From the NCBI RefSeq assembly GCF_051245535.1, contig NZ_CP195303.1, forward strand, positions 2,399,255 through 2,463,254: 64,000 bases of DNA, given 5' to 3'. The notes below the pieces were generated by a model that was given only the letters and a program-made list of their open reading frames with translations, was not told the DNA's origin and ran no database searches. This document shows, piece by piece, positions 35,793-45,271 of this stretch (the stretch's first letter is position 1; every line of letters starts with the position of its first letter). Source of the DNA: Micavibrio aeruginosavorus_D. Its GTDB lineage: Bacteria > Pseudomonadota > Alphaproteobacteria > Micavibrionales > Micavibrionaceae. Both the position numbers and the translations under genes were made by a program.

Positions 35793-37220
35793 TTAGTCTA
35801 CGTACGGGTTTTTACTGGTGCGGATCATCACGCGCACCGGAACGCCCGGAATGTCGAAATCACGGCGCAGGCCGTTAATCAAATACCGTTTATACGTATC
35901 CGGGAAATCGCCGGGGCGCGATACCCACAACGCGAATGTCGGCGGGCGGGCCTTGATCTGCGTGATGTAACGCAGGCGGTTCGGGCGACCATTGGCCATC
36001 GGCGCCGGGTTTTGTTCTTCCATCCCGCGCAGCCAGCGGTTCATGCGTGATGTCGGAACGCGGCGGTTCCATACGGCGTGCGTCTGTAAAACCAGATCCA
36101 GCATCGGTTCCAGATTTTTGCCCTTCAACGCCGAAATGGTGATGACGGGAATTTCACGCAACTGGCCCAATGACGCTTCGATGCGGTCTTCGATCCGTTT
36201 CATGGCGGCGGCTTTATCCTCAACCGCGTCCCATTTATTGATGGCCAGAACCAAGGCGCGGCCCTCGTCAATAATATGTTCAGCGATGCCCAGATCCTGC
36301 TTTTCCATCAGGTTGTTGCCGTCCAGAACCAGAACGCAAACCTCGGCCAGACGAATGGCGCGCAAAGAATCCTGCACCGCCATTTTTTCCAGACGGTCGT
36401 CAATGCGGGCCTTGCGGCGCATCCCGGCGGTGTCGACCAGACGGAACAGGCGGTCCTTGTATGTCCATTTCACGGCGATGGCGTCGCGTGTTGTGCCGGC
36501 CTCGGGGCTGGTCATCACGCGTTCTTCCTGCAACAGCGCGTTCAGCAACGTGGATTTACCCACGTTCGGGCGGCCAACGAAGGCCACGCGCAGCGGGATC
36601 GTATCGGTGTCGATCTCCGGCATCAGGGTGTTCAGGTCGAAATCTTCGTTGCCTTCCAGCGCGTCGATTTCTTCGTCGGTCAAAGACGGGCCGAACGATG
36701 CAGCGGCATCTTCAACTTCGGCCTCTTCCTCAAAATACGGGGACAGCAGGTGGTACAGATCATCCAACCCGTATCCGTGCGCGGCCGACATGGGCAACGG
36801 CTCGCCCAGCCCAAGGGCATAGGCCTCAGCCAATCCTGCGGCGGCGGCGTTTTCATGTTCGCATTTATTGACGGCCAGAACGGTCGGAATGTCCTGACGG
36901 CGCAGCCAGTTGGCGAAATGCTTGTCCATCGGCGTAATGCCGCTGCGGCCATCGACCATAAACAGGACGGCGTCGGCTTCGGCCAGCGCCAGTTCGGTCT
37001 GGCGGCGCATTTTGCCGCGCATGGAATCGTCGAACGCTTCTTCCAATCCGGCGGTGTCGATCAGGCGGATTTTCTTGTCGAGCAACCAGCCCTCCGTCTC
37101 ACGCCAATCGCGTGTCACGCCGGGGGTGTCGTCGATAATCGCCATCTGTTTGCGGGCCAGACGGTTGAACAAGGTCGATTTGCCGACATTGGGTCGGCCA
37201 ATAATTACGAGGGTAAACAT
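35793..37220 (-). CDS. der: ribosome biogenesis GTPase Der (EngA)
   Basis: 475 residues. Two consecutive Era-like GTPase domains, each with GRPNVGKST (near residues 8 and 216), DTAGLEE/DTAGMRR and NKCE/NKWD, then a KH-like domain with NRLRYITQIKARPPTF. Acts in 50S subunit maturation. It is the third gene of a YfgM-BamB-Der operon, as in E. coli, and its ATG overlaps the TAA of bamB as TAATG, suggesting coupling. Confidence 0.97.
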   Translation of the reverse strand: MFTLVIIGRPNVGKSTLFNRLARKQMAIIDDTPGVTRDWRETEGWLLDKKIRLIDTAGLEEAFDDSMRGKMRRQTELALAEADAVLFMVDGRSGITPMDKHFANWLRRQDIPTVLAVNKCEHENAAAAGLAEAYALGLGEPLPMSAAHGYGLDDLYHLLSPYFEEEAEVEDAAASFGPSLTDEEIDALEGNEDFDLNTLMPEIDTDTIPLRVAFVGRPNVGKSTLLNALLQEERVMTSPEAGTTRDAIAVKWTYKDRLFRLVDTAGMRRKARIDDRLEKMAVQDSLRAIRLAEVCVLVLDGNNLMEKQDLGIAEHIIDEGRALVLAINKWDAVEDKAAAMKRIEDRIEASLGQLREIPVITISALKGKNLEPMLDLVLQTHAVWNRRVPTSRMNRWLRGMEEQNPAPMANGRPNRLRYITQIKARPPTFALWVSRPGDFPDTYKRYLINGLRRDFDIPGVPVRVMIRTSKNPYVD

Positions 37221-38542
37221 TACTTATACGCCGCCAATGTCCCGTTATCAGACAGGATGTAAAGTGTATCGCCCGCAACAATCGGGGCGATATGCACGGG
37301 GCCTTCGGTGCGCCATTCGCTGGCGCCTTCGCCGGTGGCCGGGCTGACCTCTAGCACGTAACCGTGGCTGGATGCCACAAACAAACGCCCACCGGCCAGA
37401 ACCGGGCCGGTCCAGGTGATCGGATTTTCGCGTTTGTCCGGGTTCTCATACTTTGGGAGGGGTTTGACCCAGGCAATGGCACCGGAATCGCGGCTCATGC
37501 CAATCAATTCGTTGTTGGCGGTGATCATGAAGACGTGGTTGCCCGCAACCCACGGCGTTTCCGACCCCGGAATGTCGCGTTGCCAGACGCGCGCGCCCGT
37601 GCGTTCATCAATCGCGGCAATGCGCCCGCCATAGGACACGGCAATGACCATGCCCTTGTCCAGAACCGGCAGGCCACGAATGGCCGCCAGACCGGACAGG
37701 CCGCCCGTGCGGCGGAAGGAGGTCAAATTATCCGTCCAAGCGACGGAGCCGTTTTCAACGCGCAGGGCGAAGATTTCACCGGAGGAGAAGGCGGGCACAA
37801 CCATTTCACGGCTGGCGGCCGGGCTGGCGGCGCCCAGCAGGCCGGTGGTTTCGGCCAGACCGGAAAATTCCCACAGCAACGCGCCATCGGTGGTGTTCAG
37901 GGCCAGCAATTTGTTATCCATCGTCATCACGAACACGCGGCCATCCATCACGGTCGGCGCGGCGCGGGACGGGGCGGGCAACGGCTTGCGCCATGCGATC
38001 GTGCCATCCTTTGGGTTCATGACCAGAATTTCGGCATAGCCGTTGGTGACGAACAATTGGCCTTGGGAATAGGCGATGCCGCCAGCAATCACCGGTTCGC
38101 CTTCTTCGGTTTCCGGCGCGAGATCAACGGACCACAGGCGCTTGCCATTCGTCACGTCAAAGGCGGACATTTCCGCGCGTGTATCAATCGTGTAAATCCG
38201 GCCATCAATCACAACCGGTTGCGACACCAGCGGCAGGCGGTCATTGCCGCCATCACCGATATTGGTGTTCCATGTTTTTTTCAGCATGCCTTCGCTGAGG
38301 GATAAATGCTGCATGGCGTGGTTCGGGTATCCGCCTGTCTGCGGCCAGAATTCGTTCTTCCACGCTTGCGGGGCAATGAAGCCCTGCGCGTTCAATGCAA
38401 TGTCATCGGGCTCCAGCGCACGCTGCATTTCCAAAACGGAAATCCGTGTGCCGGGCAGCGGGGCCTTGTCATCCGACGATCCGCATGCGGCCAAGGTCAG
38501 GGCCGTGCCCAGCAGCAGAAGGTGCAGTGAAAAACGTTTCAT
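37220..38542 (-). CDS. bamB: outer membrane assembly lipoprotein BamB
   Basis: 440 residues from the ATG at 38542. Signal peptide with lipobox (TALTLAAC), then eight-bladed PQQ/WD-like beta-propeller repeats (for example LPLVSQPVVIDGRIYTIDT, ITANNELIGMSRDSGAIAW). Member of the BAM complex that folds beta-barrel proteins into the outer membrane. The open frame extends upstream to 38743 but that part is inside the yfgM-like gene. Lies between yfgM-like and der. Confidence 0.92.
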   Translation of the reverse strand: MKRFSLHLLLLGTALTLAACGSSDDKAPLPGTRISVLEMQRALEPDDIALNAQGFIAPQAWKNEFWPQTGGYPNHAMQHLSLSEGMLKKTWNTNIGDGGNDRLPLVSQPVVIDGRIYTIDTRAEMSAFDVTNGKRLWSVDLAPETEEGEPVIAGGIAYSQGQLFVTNGYAEILVMNPKDGTIAWRKPLPAPSRAAPTVMDGRVFVMTMDNKLLALNTTDGALLWEFSGLAETTGLLGAASPAASREMVVPAFSSGEIFALRVENGSVAWTDNLTSFRRTGGLSGLAAIRGLPVLDKGMVIAVSYGGRIAAIDERTGARVWQRDIPGSETPWVAGNHVFMITANNELIGMSRDSGAIAWVKPLPKYENPDKRENPITWTGPVLAGGRLFVASSHGYVLEVSPATGEGASEWRTEGPVHIAPIVAGDTLYILSDNGTLAAYK

Positions 38543-38562
38543 GGTTTTTATCCGTTTGTAAT

Positions 38563-39225
38563 TTATTTCTGTTCCGACAGGCGCAGGACGTAAATGTGAT
38601 CCAGCGCGCGGGCCCGTTCCTTCATGCTGGCCGGGGCCGTTTCCGATTGCAGGACGACGTTCAAATGGTTCAATGCGCCTTTGTAATCGTTCAGCCCTTC
38701 GCCCGCGATAATCGCGGCCTGAATGGCGGCGTGCAGGACCCACGGGTTTTTCGCATCATTCGCAATTTTTGCCACGGGGGCGTAGAGCGCTTTCAAATCT
38801 GTCGCATCGGTGCGGGTATCGAACGCAATGCGCGCGCCCATGACACGGGCCAGATCGCGGTAGTCGGACGGAACGGATCCGTCATCGGCCAGTGTGTTAT
38901 ACAGCGCCATCGCGTCGGCTTGCTTGTCATTGCGGATATGGTCGCCCGCCGCGTTCAGCAACGCCATCGCGCGGGGACCGCCCTTCAACAAATCGGCGGC
39001 GGTGATCAGGTCTTGCGGCTGGTTGGTGCCGGTCATGGCATCCATCAGGATGGCTGTTTGCTGGCGGGCGGTGTGCGCCTTCCATGCGTTCCAGCCGGAG
39101 AAGATTCCCGTGAACACCACCAGCATGACAGCGCCAGCAATCAGCGTCGGGCCATTTTCTTTCCAGAATTTTTCGGCCTTGTCGCGTTTCAGGGCTTCGT
39201 CGATGTCGTTGAGAATATCGCTCAT
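38563..39225 (-). CDS. YfgM-like tetratricopeptide membrane protein
   Basis: 220 residues. One N-terminal transmembrane segment (about 27-45, LIAGAVMLVVFTGIFSGW) preceded by a cytoplasmic acidic/basic stretch, then a periplasmic helical TPR-like domain. E. coli YfgM has the same topology, associates with SecYEG and PpiD, and sits directly before bamB and der, exactly as here. Start ATG at 39225. Confidence 0.85.
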   Translation of the reverse strand: MSDILNDIDEALKRDKAEKFWKENGPTLIAGAVMLVVFTGIFSGWNAWKAHTARQQTAILMDAMTGTNQPQDLITAADLLKGGPRAMALLNAAGDHIRNDKQADAMALYNTLADDGSVPSDYRDLARVMGARIAFDTRTDATDLKALYAPVAKIANDAKNPWVLHAAIQAAIIAGEGLNDYKGALNHLNVVLQSETAPASMKERARALDHIYVLRLSEQK

Positions 39226-39390
39226 AATGCGTGGTCCACTTTAGATTGGGGTCCGGGTTCAATATCGGGGGCTATATTAGCCATTTTTCCTTCTGTTTCC
39301 AGTGCTTAATGACATAATTCCGGTGGGCGGAGTGTTTTTATCCCGGAAAAATCCGCCCCCGGTCCGGGCGCGGGGTGGTATAATGCCTCT

Positions 39391-39744
39391 ATGAGCCTGA
39401 CTTTGATCAATAATCCAGCCTTTGAGACCCTCGAAAAAGCGGGGTTTACCCGGTTCCAGTTCCAGCGGCTGGATGCCCTGTACCTGCGCGCGGCGCAGAC
39501 CAAGGTGCTGAATGCCCGTTTCGTGGATTGTGATTTCGAGGAGGGGGTCATGACCTTCTCTTATGCAAAAACAAATGCGCATGCCCCGATGTTCACTTTC
39601 GTGATCCGCCAGGTCGGCCCGCGTCAGGTGATGTATGAGCTGCATCAAGAGGGCAAGGGTCGCCCCTTCAAAAGCGGCCTGTTCGACCGGGTGTATGAAA
39701 AGCTGGAATCCGCCATCGACGCCATCCTGCCCCCACCGCTTTAA
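39391..39744 (+). CDS. hypothetical protein, 117 residues
   Basis: Soluble mixed alpha/beta protein with no motif I recognise (ends KLESAIDAILPPPL). It is divergent from the yfgM-like operon and upstream of icd but 119 bases away from it. Start ATG at 39391 with no clear ribosome site. Codon usage is like the neighbours, and the antisense frames are ragged, so I consider it real. Confidence 0.6.
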   Translation: MSLTLINNPAFETLEKAGFTRFQFQRLDALYLRAAQTKVLNARFVDCDFEEGVMTFSYAKTNAHAPMFTFVIRQVGPRQVMYELHQEGKGRPFKSGLFDRVYEKLESAIDAILPPPL

Positions 39745-39863
39745 ACGCCGCCCTAAATCTCCAAAAAATCGCGGATTTTTGCGCCTCTCCTCTGGTTTTT
39801 TGGGGGGAAGGGGCTATACATTAACGGGACATTTTTTCAAAACATCAGGGAAGGCAAAAACCC

Positions 39864-41087
39864 ATGGCCAAGATCAAGGTTGATAATCCGGTTGTTGAAA
39901 TCGACGGCGACGAAATGACACGCATCATCTGGCAGATGATCCGCGAAAAACTGATTTTGCCGTACCTTGATATCGACCTGAAATATTACGACCTGTCGAT
40001 CCAGAACCGTGATGCCACCGACGATAAAGTGACGGTGGATGCCGCCGAGGCAATCAAGAAATATGGCGTTGGCGTCAAATGCGCCACCATCACGCCGGAC
40101 GAAGCCCGCGTCAGCGAATTTTCCTTGAAGAAAATGTGGAAGTCGCCGAACGGCACGATCCGCAACATTCTGAACGGTACCGTGTTCCGTGAACCGATCA
40201 TCTGCAAAAACGTGCCGCGTTACGTTCCGGGCTGGACCAGCCCGATCGTCATTGGCCGCCATGCGTTCGGCGATCAATACAAAGCCACCGATTTCAAAGT
40301 GGCCGGCCCCGGCAAACTGACCATGCGTTTCGAACCCGCCAATGGCGGCCCGTCGCAGGAATTCGAAATATTCGATTTCCCGGGCGCTGGCGTGGCCATG
40401 GGCATGTACAACCTCGATGAATCGATCGAAGGGTTTGCGCGCTCCTGCTTTAACTACGCTTTGGCGCGTGATTGGCCGCTGTACATGTCGACCAAGAACA
40501 CGATCCTGAAAGCCTATGATGGTAAGTTCATCGAAATCTTCCAGCGCGTGTACGAAAAAGAATTCAAGGCCACATTCGAATCCAAAAAAATCTGGTACGA
40601 ACACCGCCTGATCGACGACATGGTTGCCTTTGCCGTGAAATCGAACGGTAAATTCGTCTGGGCGTGCAAAAACTATGACGGCGATGTGCAGTCGGATGTT
40701 GTGGCACAGGGCTTTGGCTCGCTGGGTCTGATGACCTCCGTGCTGCTGACGCCGGATGGAAAATGTGTCGAGGCCGAAGCCGCGCACGGCACCGTGACCC
40801 GCCATTACCGCGAACACCAGAAGGGCAAAGAAACATCGACCAACCCGATCGCGTCGATCTTTGCCTGGACGCAAGGTCTGAAATATCGCGGTCAGTTCGA
40901 TGGCAACAACGCCCTGATCGATTTCGCTGATACGCTGGAACGTGTTTGCGTTTCTACGGTTGAGGCCGGTGCGATGACCAAGGATCTGGCAATTCTGGTT
41001 GGTCCGGATCAGAAATATTTGACCACCACCCAGTTCATGGATGCTGTGGTCGCGAATCTGGATTCCGCCATGCGGAAAGCCGCGTAA
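39864..41087 (+). CDS. icd: NADP-dependent isocitrate dehydrogenase
   Basis: 407 residues. Oxidative decarboxylation of isocitrate to 2-oxoglutarate in the TCA cycle. The sequence is the eukaryote-like (type II) subfamily common in alphaproteobacteria: EIDGDEMTRIIW, SPNGTIRNILNGTVFREPI (substrate loop), DDMVAFAVKSNGKFVWACKNYDGD (metal aspartates; split here as DDMVAFA and CKNYDGDVQSD) and AAHGTVTRHYREH. Good ribosome site GGAAGG. Followed by an unrelated L,D-transpeptidase gene. Confidence 0.97.
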   Translation: MAKIKVDNPVVEIDGDEMTRIIWQMIREKLILPYLDIDLKYYDLSIQNRDATDDKVTVDAAEAIKKYGVGVKCATITPDEARVSEFSLKKMWKSPNGTIRNILNGTVFREPIICKNVPRYVPGWTSPIVIGRHAFGDQYKATDFKVAGPGKLTMRFEPANGGPSQEFEIFDFPGAGVAMGMYNLDESIEGFARSCFNYALARDWPLYMSTKNTILKAYDGKFIEIFQRVYEKEFKATFESKKIWYEHRLIDDMVAFAVKSNGKFVWACKNYDGDVQSDVVAQGFGSLGLMTSVLLTPDGKCVEAEAAHGTVTRHYREHQKGKETSTNPIASIFAWTQGLKYRGQFDGNNALIDFADTLERVCVSTVEAGAMTKDLAILVGPDQKYLTTTQFMDAVVANLDSAMRKAA

Positions 41088-41116
41088 ATATCTGTAACGG
41101 GTTTAACAGGAAAGCA

Positions 41117-42454
41117 GTGCGTATCATGATCTTCTCCCGCCTTCATCTGTCGGCCGCCTTGGTGCTGGGCCTTTTGCTCGGGACATCGCCCGTTCCTGCG
41201 CAGGCAGAGGGGATGCAACTGGCTTTCCTGAAATTCCCGTTCGGTGCTGAGAAGCAGGAGGAGGAAAAGAAGAAGAAAGACGAAGCACCTCCCGCTGAGG
41301 CCAAGAAGGCCGAAAAAGACAGCAAGGCTGACAGCAAAAAAGCGGATGCCAAGAAAGAAGACGCCAAAAAGGTTGCAGCCGCACCTGAGCCAGACAAGAA
41401 ACCCGCGAAGGCCGCGCCGTTTAAACCGTACGACAAAGACTGGGTCGGCACGATGAAAACGCACGTGGCCACCTATGACGACATGTTCGTCGAGCTGGCC
41501 CGCAAATATAACGTTGGCTACGTCGAATTGCGGTCCGCGAACCAGCATCTGGATCCGTGGATTCCGGGCGAGGGCAAAAAGGTTGTTATCCCGACCATGC
41601 ATTTGCTGCCCCAGGCGGAGCGCCGTGATGTGGTGATCAATCTGGCCGAAATGCGGATGTATATTTTTAAAACGCCGGGCAAGGCCCCGCTGACCTATCC
41701 CATCGGGATTGGCCGCGAAGGGTTACAAACCCCGCTGGGCCAAACCAGTGTCGTGCGGAAAAAAGACGGGCCCAGTTGGCGCCCAACGGCGCGCATGCGC
41801 GAAGAAAACCCGGCTCTGCCCGTGACTGTTGGTCCGGGGCCGGATAACCCGCTGGGCACGCATGCCATGTATCTGGGGTGGCCGGAATATTTGATTCACG
41901 GCACCGACAAACCCTACAGCATCGGTCGCCGCCTCAGCAGCGGATGCATCCGTATGTATCCGGAGGATATTACCAAAGCGTTTGGCATGGTGCCCGTGGG
42001 CATGGGCGTCAACGTGGTGGACCAATCGGTGAAGGCCGGATGGGTCGGTGATAAATTCTTCGTCGAAGCGGCGCCGACGACCGAGCAGGTTGACCGCATG
42101 GAAATTGATGGCGGATTGCCGGGCTATGTCTTCAGCAATGATGACATGGCTATCATCATGAAGGTTGCGGGCGAATACGCCGACGATCTGGATTGGTCGG
42201 TGGTGCGCCGCGCCGTGCGCGAACGCCGTGGGTATCCGATCGAAGTTTTCCGCAAGCCGGACCCGGTGAAGCAGGTCGCTGTGGAGGCCGAGGCTGTGCC
42301 CGCAGAGAAAACAGCGCCGAAGGAAGACGCTCCGAAAGAGGACGCAAAGAAATCCGATGAGGCCCCCAAGGATGAGAAAGCCGCCGCCGATCAGTCACAG
42401 GAACAGGACGCGGTGACGAAAGTTGCTGATGCGGAATCGCAGGGCAACGATTGA
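41117..42454 (+). CDS. L,D-transpeptidase (YkuD domain) with lysine/glutamate-rich flanks
   Basis: 445 residues from a GTG with AGGA five bases ahead (ATG at 41126 possible). Signal peptide about 1-30, a Lys/Glu/Ala-rich linker (47-100), a LysM-like segment (about 120-160), then the YkuD catalytic domain with H261 and C277 in HGTDKPYSIGRRLSSGC. Residues after about 390 are another acidic/lysine low-complexity tail. It forms 3-3 peptidoglycan crosslinks or anchors lipoproteins in the periplasm. The charged tails at both ends are longer than in typical family members. Confidence 0.9.
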   Translation: MRIMIFSRLHLSAALVLGLLLGTSPVPAQAEGMQLAFLKFPFGAEKQEEEKKKKDEAPPAEAKKAEKDSKADSKKADAKKEDAKKVAAAPEPDKKPAKAAPFKPYDKDWVGTMKTHVATYDDMFVELARKYNVGYVELRSANQHLDPWIPGEGKKVVIPTMHLLPQAERRDVVINLAEMRMYIFKTPGKAPLTYPIGIGREGLQTPLGQTSVVRKKDGPSWRPTARMREENPALPVTVGPGPDNPLGTHAMYLGWPEYLIHGTDKPYSIGRRLSSGCIRMYPEDITKAFGMVPVGMGVNVVDQSVKAGWVGDKFFVEAAPTTEQVDRMEIDGGLPGYVFSNDDMAIIMKVAGEYADDLDWSVVRRAVRERRGYPIEVFRKPDPVKQVAVEAEAVPAEKTAPKEDAPKEDAKKSDEAPKDEKAAADQSQEQDAVTKVADAESQGND

Positions 42455-42467
42455 TACGTCCCTGCCT

Positions 42468-42500
42468 CCTGTTGTCATTCTCACGTTCGTTGGAATGACA
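42468..42500. repeat. degenerate copy of the dispersed palindrome
   Basis: TGTCATTC...GAATGACA inverted pair about 30 bases long between the transpeptidase gene and the convergent small membrane protein. It keeps the outer bases of the repeat family but not the inner GC hairpin. Confidence 0.45.
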
Positions 42501-42510
42501 AGCGTGGGGA

Positions 42511-42804
42511 TTACATCAAGCGCATCAGTGTGACGATGCTGTAAATCAATGGAAGCGTGAGCGGCAGGCTTGCCAGCACAGCGTAAAAACGCGGGCCGCT
42601 CATCAATGAAAACGCACCAATCAATGTCCCGGCCAGCCATGCCCACATGGTGCCGCCCATATACAATGTTTTGAATTGATCCAGTTGTGCATCGGGGGGC
42701 AGGGCGTCAAGAAGGCCCAGCTGTAAGCCCAGCATCAAAACAAACGCGCCACACGCCGAACCCAGCGCGACCATGGCGATCCAGATGGCCAGTTTTTTAA
42801 TCAT
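42511..42804 (-). CDS. small integral membrane protein
   Basis: 97 residues with three hydrophobic segments (about 5-30, 50-65, 73-95), short loops, basic N-terminus (MIKKLAIW). No family recognised. Located between convergent ldt gene and a terminator. Confidence 0.6.
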   Translation of the reverse strand: MIKKLAIWIAMVALGSACGAFVLMLGLQLGLLDALPPDAQLDQFKTLYMGGTMWAWLAGTLIGAFSLMSGPRFYAVLASLPLTLPLIYSIVTLMRLM

Positions 42805-42856
42805 GGATTGATTGTCCCCGTTCCCATCCCGCCATCATAAATCAAAAGGCCAAAAG

Positions 42857-42893
42857 AAAAAGACTGTCTGGCGAAAACCAGACAGTCTTTTTT
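42857..42893 (-). terminator. intrinsic terminator downstream of the small lipoprotein gene
   Basis: AAAAGACTGTCTGG / CCAGACAGTCTTTT stem, six-base loop, A/T tracts on both sides. It lies 38 bases past the stop of the minus-strand lipoprotein gene. Confidence 0.9.
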
Positions 42894-42930
42894 ATCCATT
42901 CAACCCCATAGGGTCGAAACAGGGCAAAAA

Positions 42931-43089
42931 TTATTTGCCTTGTTTGCCGTGGAATACCGGCTCGCCAGTTGTACCAACGGTGCGCTCGTGAGCGTACGGA
43001 GCTTGGTCAACTTGTGCACTGTTCGTGCTGGAGCAAGCGGACAGACCAACGGCGGCAACAGCCATCGTGAGCAGGACGAAGTTTTTCAT
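42931..43089 (-). CDS. small lipoprotein, 52 residues
   Basis: Read from an ATG at 43089 with GAGGA five bases upstream to a TAA at 42931. The sequence begins MKNFVLLTMAVAAVGLSAC: basic n-region, hydrophobic core and a lipobox LSAC with the modified cysteine at residue 19. The mature part is only 34 residues (SSTNSAQVDQAPYAHER... ending HGKQGK). It resembles entericidin-like small lipoproteins in architecture only. It has its own strong terminator, so it is probably expressed as a single gene. Confidence 0.75.
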   Translation of the reverse strand: MKNFVLLTMAVAAVGLSACSSTNSAQVDQAPYAHERTVGTTGEPVFHGKQGK

Positions 43090-43323
43090 TTTGTTCCTCA
43101 TTATTTTCCAAAGATGGTTAGGTAGTCACGTAAAATTACTACGTGTTTGCGCCCTCTGACCAGAGCAGAAGTCCGTATCTTTATACACGACTCACAGAAA
43201 CTTGAATATGGTTTTTGCGATTTTTTTCTTTTTTTTCAAAACCTTTGCGGCATTTTCGTGGCACGGGGTATCTTATCGAAAATGGCATGGGTCGGGATCA
43301 GGGGCGGCTTTGCCATTCTCCCC

Positions 43324-44667
43324 TTAATTACCGCCATTTCGCTGCATCTGTTCGAAATAGGCATCGATCCCCCGCACGATCGCACCGGCGATCCGGGCGC
43401 GGTGGGCGGGTGTATTCAGTTTGTTGGCTTCCTGATTGTTGGACATGAATCCAGCCTCGATCAGGACGGACGGAACGTCCGGGGCCTTCAACACCGCGAA
43501 CCCGGCGTAACGGTGCGGGTTGTCCAGCAGGCTGAGGCTGTTGTTCTGCATAAAATCAACGATCGTGTTGGCGAAGAATTTGGATTGATTCATCGTGTCA
43601 CGCATGGCCAGGTTGACCAGAATGCTGGCGACCTCTTCGTCCTCGACGCTCAAATCCAGCCCGGCGATCAGATCGGATTGGTTTTCACGTTCGGCCAGTC
43701 GCGCGGATTCAGAGTCGGATGCTTTTTCCGACAGCGTATAGATGGATGCGCCACTGACATGTTTGCGATCCAGTGAATCGGCATGCAGTGAAATAAACAA
43801 ATCGGCATTGTGGTGGCGTGCAATTTGGACACGGTGGCCCAGCCGTAAATAAACATCCTTGTCCCGCGTCATCATAACGCGGTACCGGCCTGTTTCTTCC
43901 AATGCTTTTTTCAAATCGCGGGCCATGGCCAGCGTGATGTTTTTTTCCTTCAATCCATTCGGGCCCAGCGCGCCGGGGTCATCGCCACCATGTCCCGCAT
44001 CCAGAACGATCAAAGGGCGTTCACTTTTGGGAATGGCATTTTGTGGCGTGGATGGTTTGCGGGCCGGTGTAACTGTTTGCGCGGCTGACGCGCTGACCGT
44101 TTGAACGGATGCATTCTGTGCGGGGGTTTGCAAATCATTATTCCCGGCCACGGCATCATTCATCTGCAGCGTGCCGAAAACGCGATTTTTTTCCGCGGAC
44201 GGATTGGTGGTCGGGCTGTAATCAATCACCAGCCGGTCATTGTTCTGGCCAGATCGGGGCAGCATCATCGTGCCGCGAATGGCGATGGCCTGATTCATAT
44301 CAATGACGATGCGGGATATGCCGGGCTGGGTTGGTCCCTGGCGGACGTCGGTAACATGGGTCGAGGCCGGGCGGGTGATCGTGCCCACGGTCCAGCCAAA
44401 ATGGGGCAAATCAATCACCAGCCGGTCCGGCCCCTGCAGGGTAAAGGCCCGGTATTGGGCCGGGGCGTTCAGGTCGATGACCAGTCGGGTTTTGTCCTCA
44501 TGCGCGCCAAAACGGATTCCGGTGACGGTCAGGGCGCTGTTCCGAGATTGCGCATGGGCCGTATCGGGCGCGCAGATCATTGCGCCCACCAGCACGGTGA
44601 GCATCAAGGCAATGCGCATGCTGGTTTTCATAAGTGCGGCCATAGGGTGGGTCATCGTGGGTTTCAT
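43324..44667 (-). CDS. amiC: N-acetylmuramoyl-L-alanine amidase (AmiC type)
   Basis: About 447 residues from the ATG at 44667; further ATGs at 44655 and 44631 are possible, the last giving the neatest signal peptide (MKTSMRIALMLTVLVGAM). An AMIN domain (about 45-150) targets the septum. The C-terminal Amidase_3 domain has the zinc ligands in LDAGHGG, LKEKN and SLHADS and the catalytic glutamate in IEAGFMSN. It cleaves stem peptides from glycan strands in the periplasm for daughter cell separation. Divergent from rne, as in other alphaproteobacteria. Confidence 0.92.
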   Translation of the reverse strand: MKPTMTHPMAALMKTSMRIALMLTVLVGAMICAPDTAHAQSRNSALTVTGIRFGAHEDKTRLVIDLNAPAQYRAFTLQGPDRLVIDLPHFGWTVGTITRPASTHVTDVRQGPTQPGISRIVIDMNQAIAIRGTMMLPRSGQNNDRLVIDYSPTTNPSAEKNRVFGTLQMNDAVAGNNDLQTPAQNASVQTVSASAAQTVTPARKPSTPQNAIPKSERPLIVLDAGHGGDDPGALGPNGLKEKNITLAMARDLKKALEETGRYRVMMTRDKDVYLRLGHRVQIARHHNADLFISLHADSLDRKHVSGASIYTLSEKASDSESARLAERENQSDLIAGLDLSVEDEEVASILVNLAMRDTMNQSKFFANTIVDFMQNNSLSLLDNPHRYAGFAVLKAPDVPSVLIEAGFMSNNQEANKLNTPAHRARIAGAIVRGIDAYFEQMQRNGGN

Positions 44668-45271
44668 ACGCGCCGAATGGGGGTCAATATGGTGGGTCAA
44701 CGTGATTCAGTGTCTTCGGATCAGGTGGATACATACATTATAAGTGATCCATGTTCACATTATGGCACACGCCGCGCCGGGAAACCAGCCTATCCCCCTG
44801 TGCAAGCCGGGGATATAATGAGAGTTTGTGCGGGTATTTGACGCGCGCGGTGGATGGGTGAGGCCCCCAAAAAACGGCGGTTTTTATAAAGGGATAGGGC
44901 CCTACTTTGTTGTTGTGCAGGGACCCCCTCCTGTCGTATTGTGGACTTGTGCGACACGTTGCGGCTTTAGCATGTGCATGTGAGATGAAACAGGTTTCGC
45001 TAGCTGCAACGGTGAAGGAAGGTCTTGAACTTGCCTTTCTACCGGCGCTGGACAACGCGAAGATCTGCGTGTAGCAGAGGGACCGATCCCCGTTTTGAGT
45101 ATGGATCCCACCCCCTCCCGAATGGCGACTCTAAAAACGCCGTCCGACCGCGAAAAAACCAGCCCGATCAAGACCTGACGAATTTTTTAAGGCGCATCTC
45201 GCGCCGCATGACTGCATTTGTTGCATGGTGGTCATGGCGGGCGCGTGCGCTTGATCCATGAGGAGATAAAC
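44668..45271 (+). other. long upstream region and probable 5' leader of rne
   Basis: 604 bases without a credible gene between amiC and rne. The first 150 bases hold the divergent promoters, which I could not place. From about 44880 to 45240 the sequence has several short GC-rich inverted segments (for example AAGGTCTTGAACTTGCCTTT). RNase E mRNA is autoregulated through a long 5' leader in E. coli; a similar role here is inference. Confidence 0.4.
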
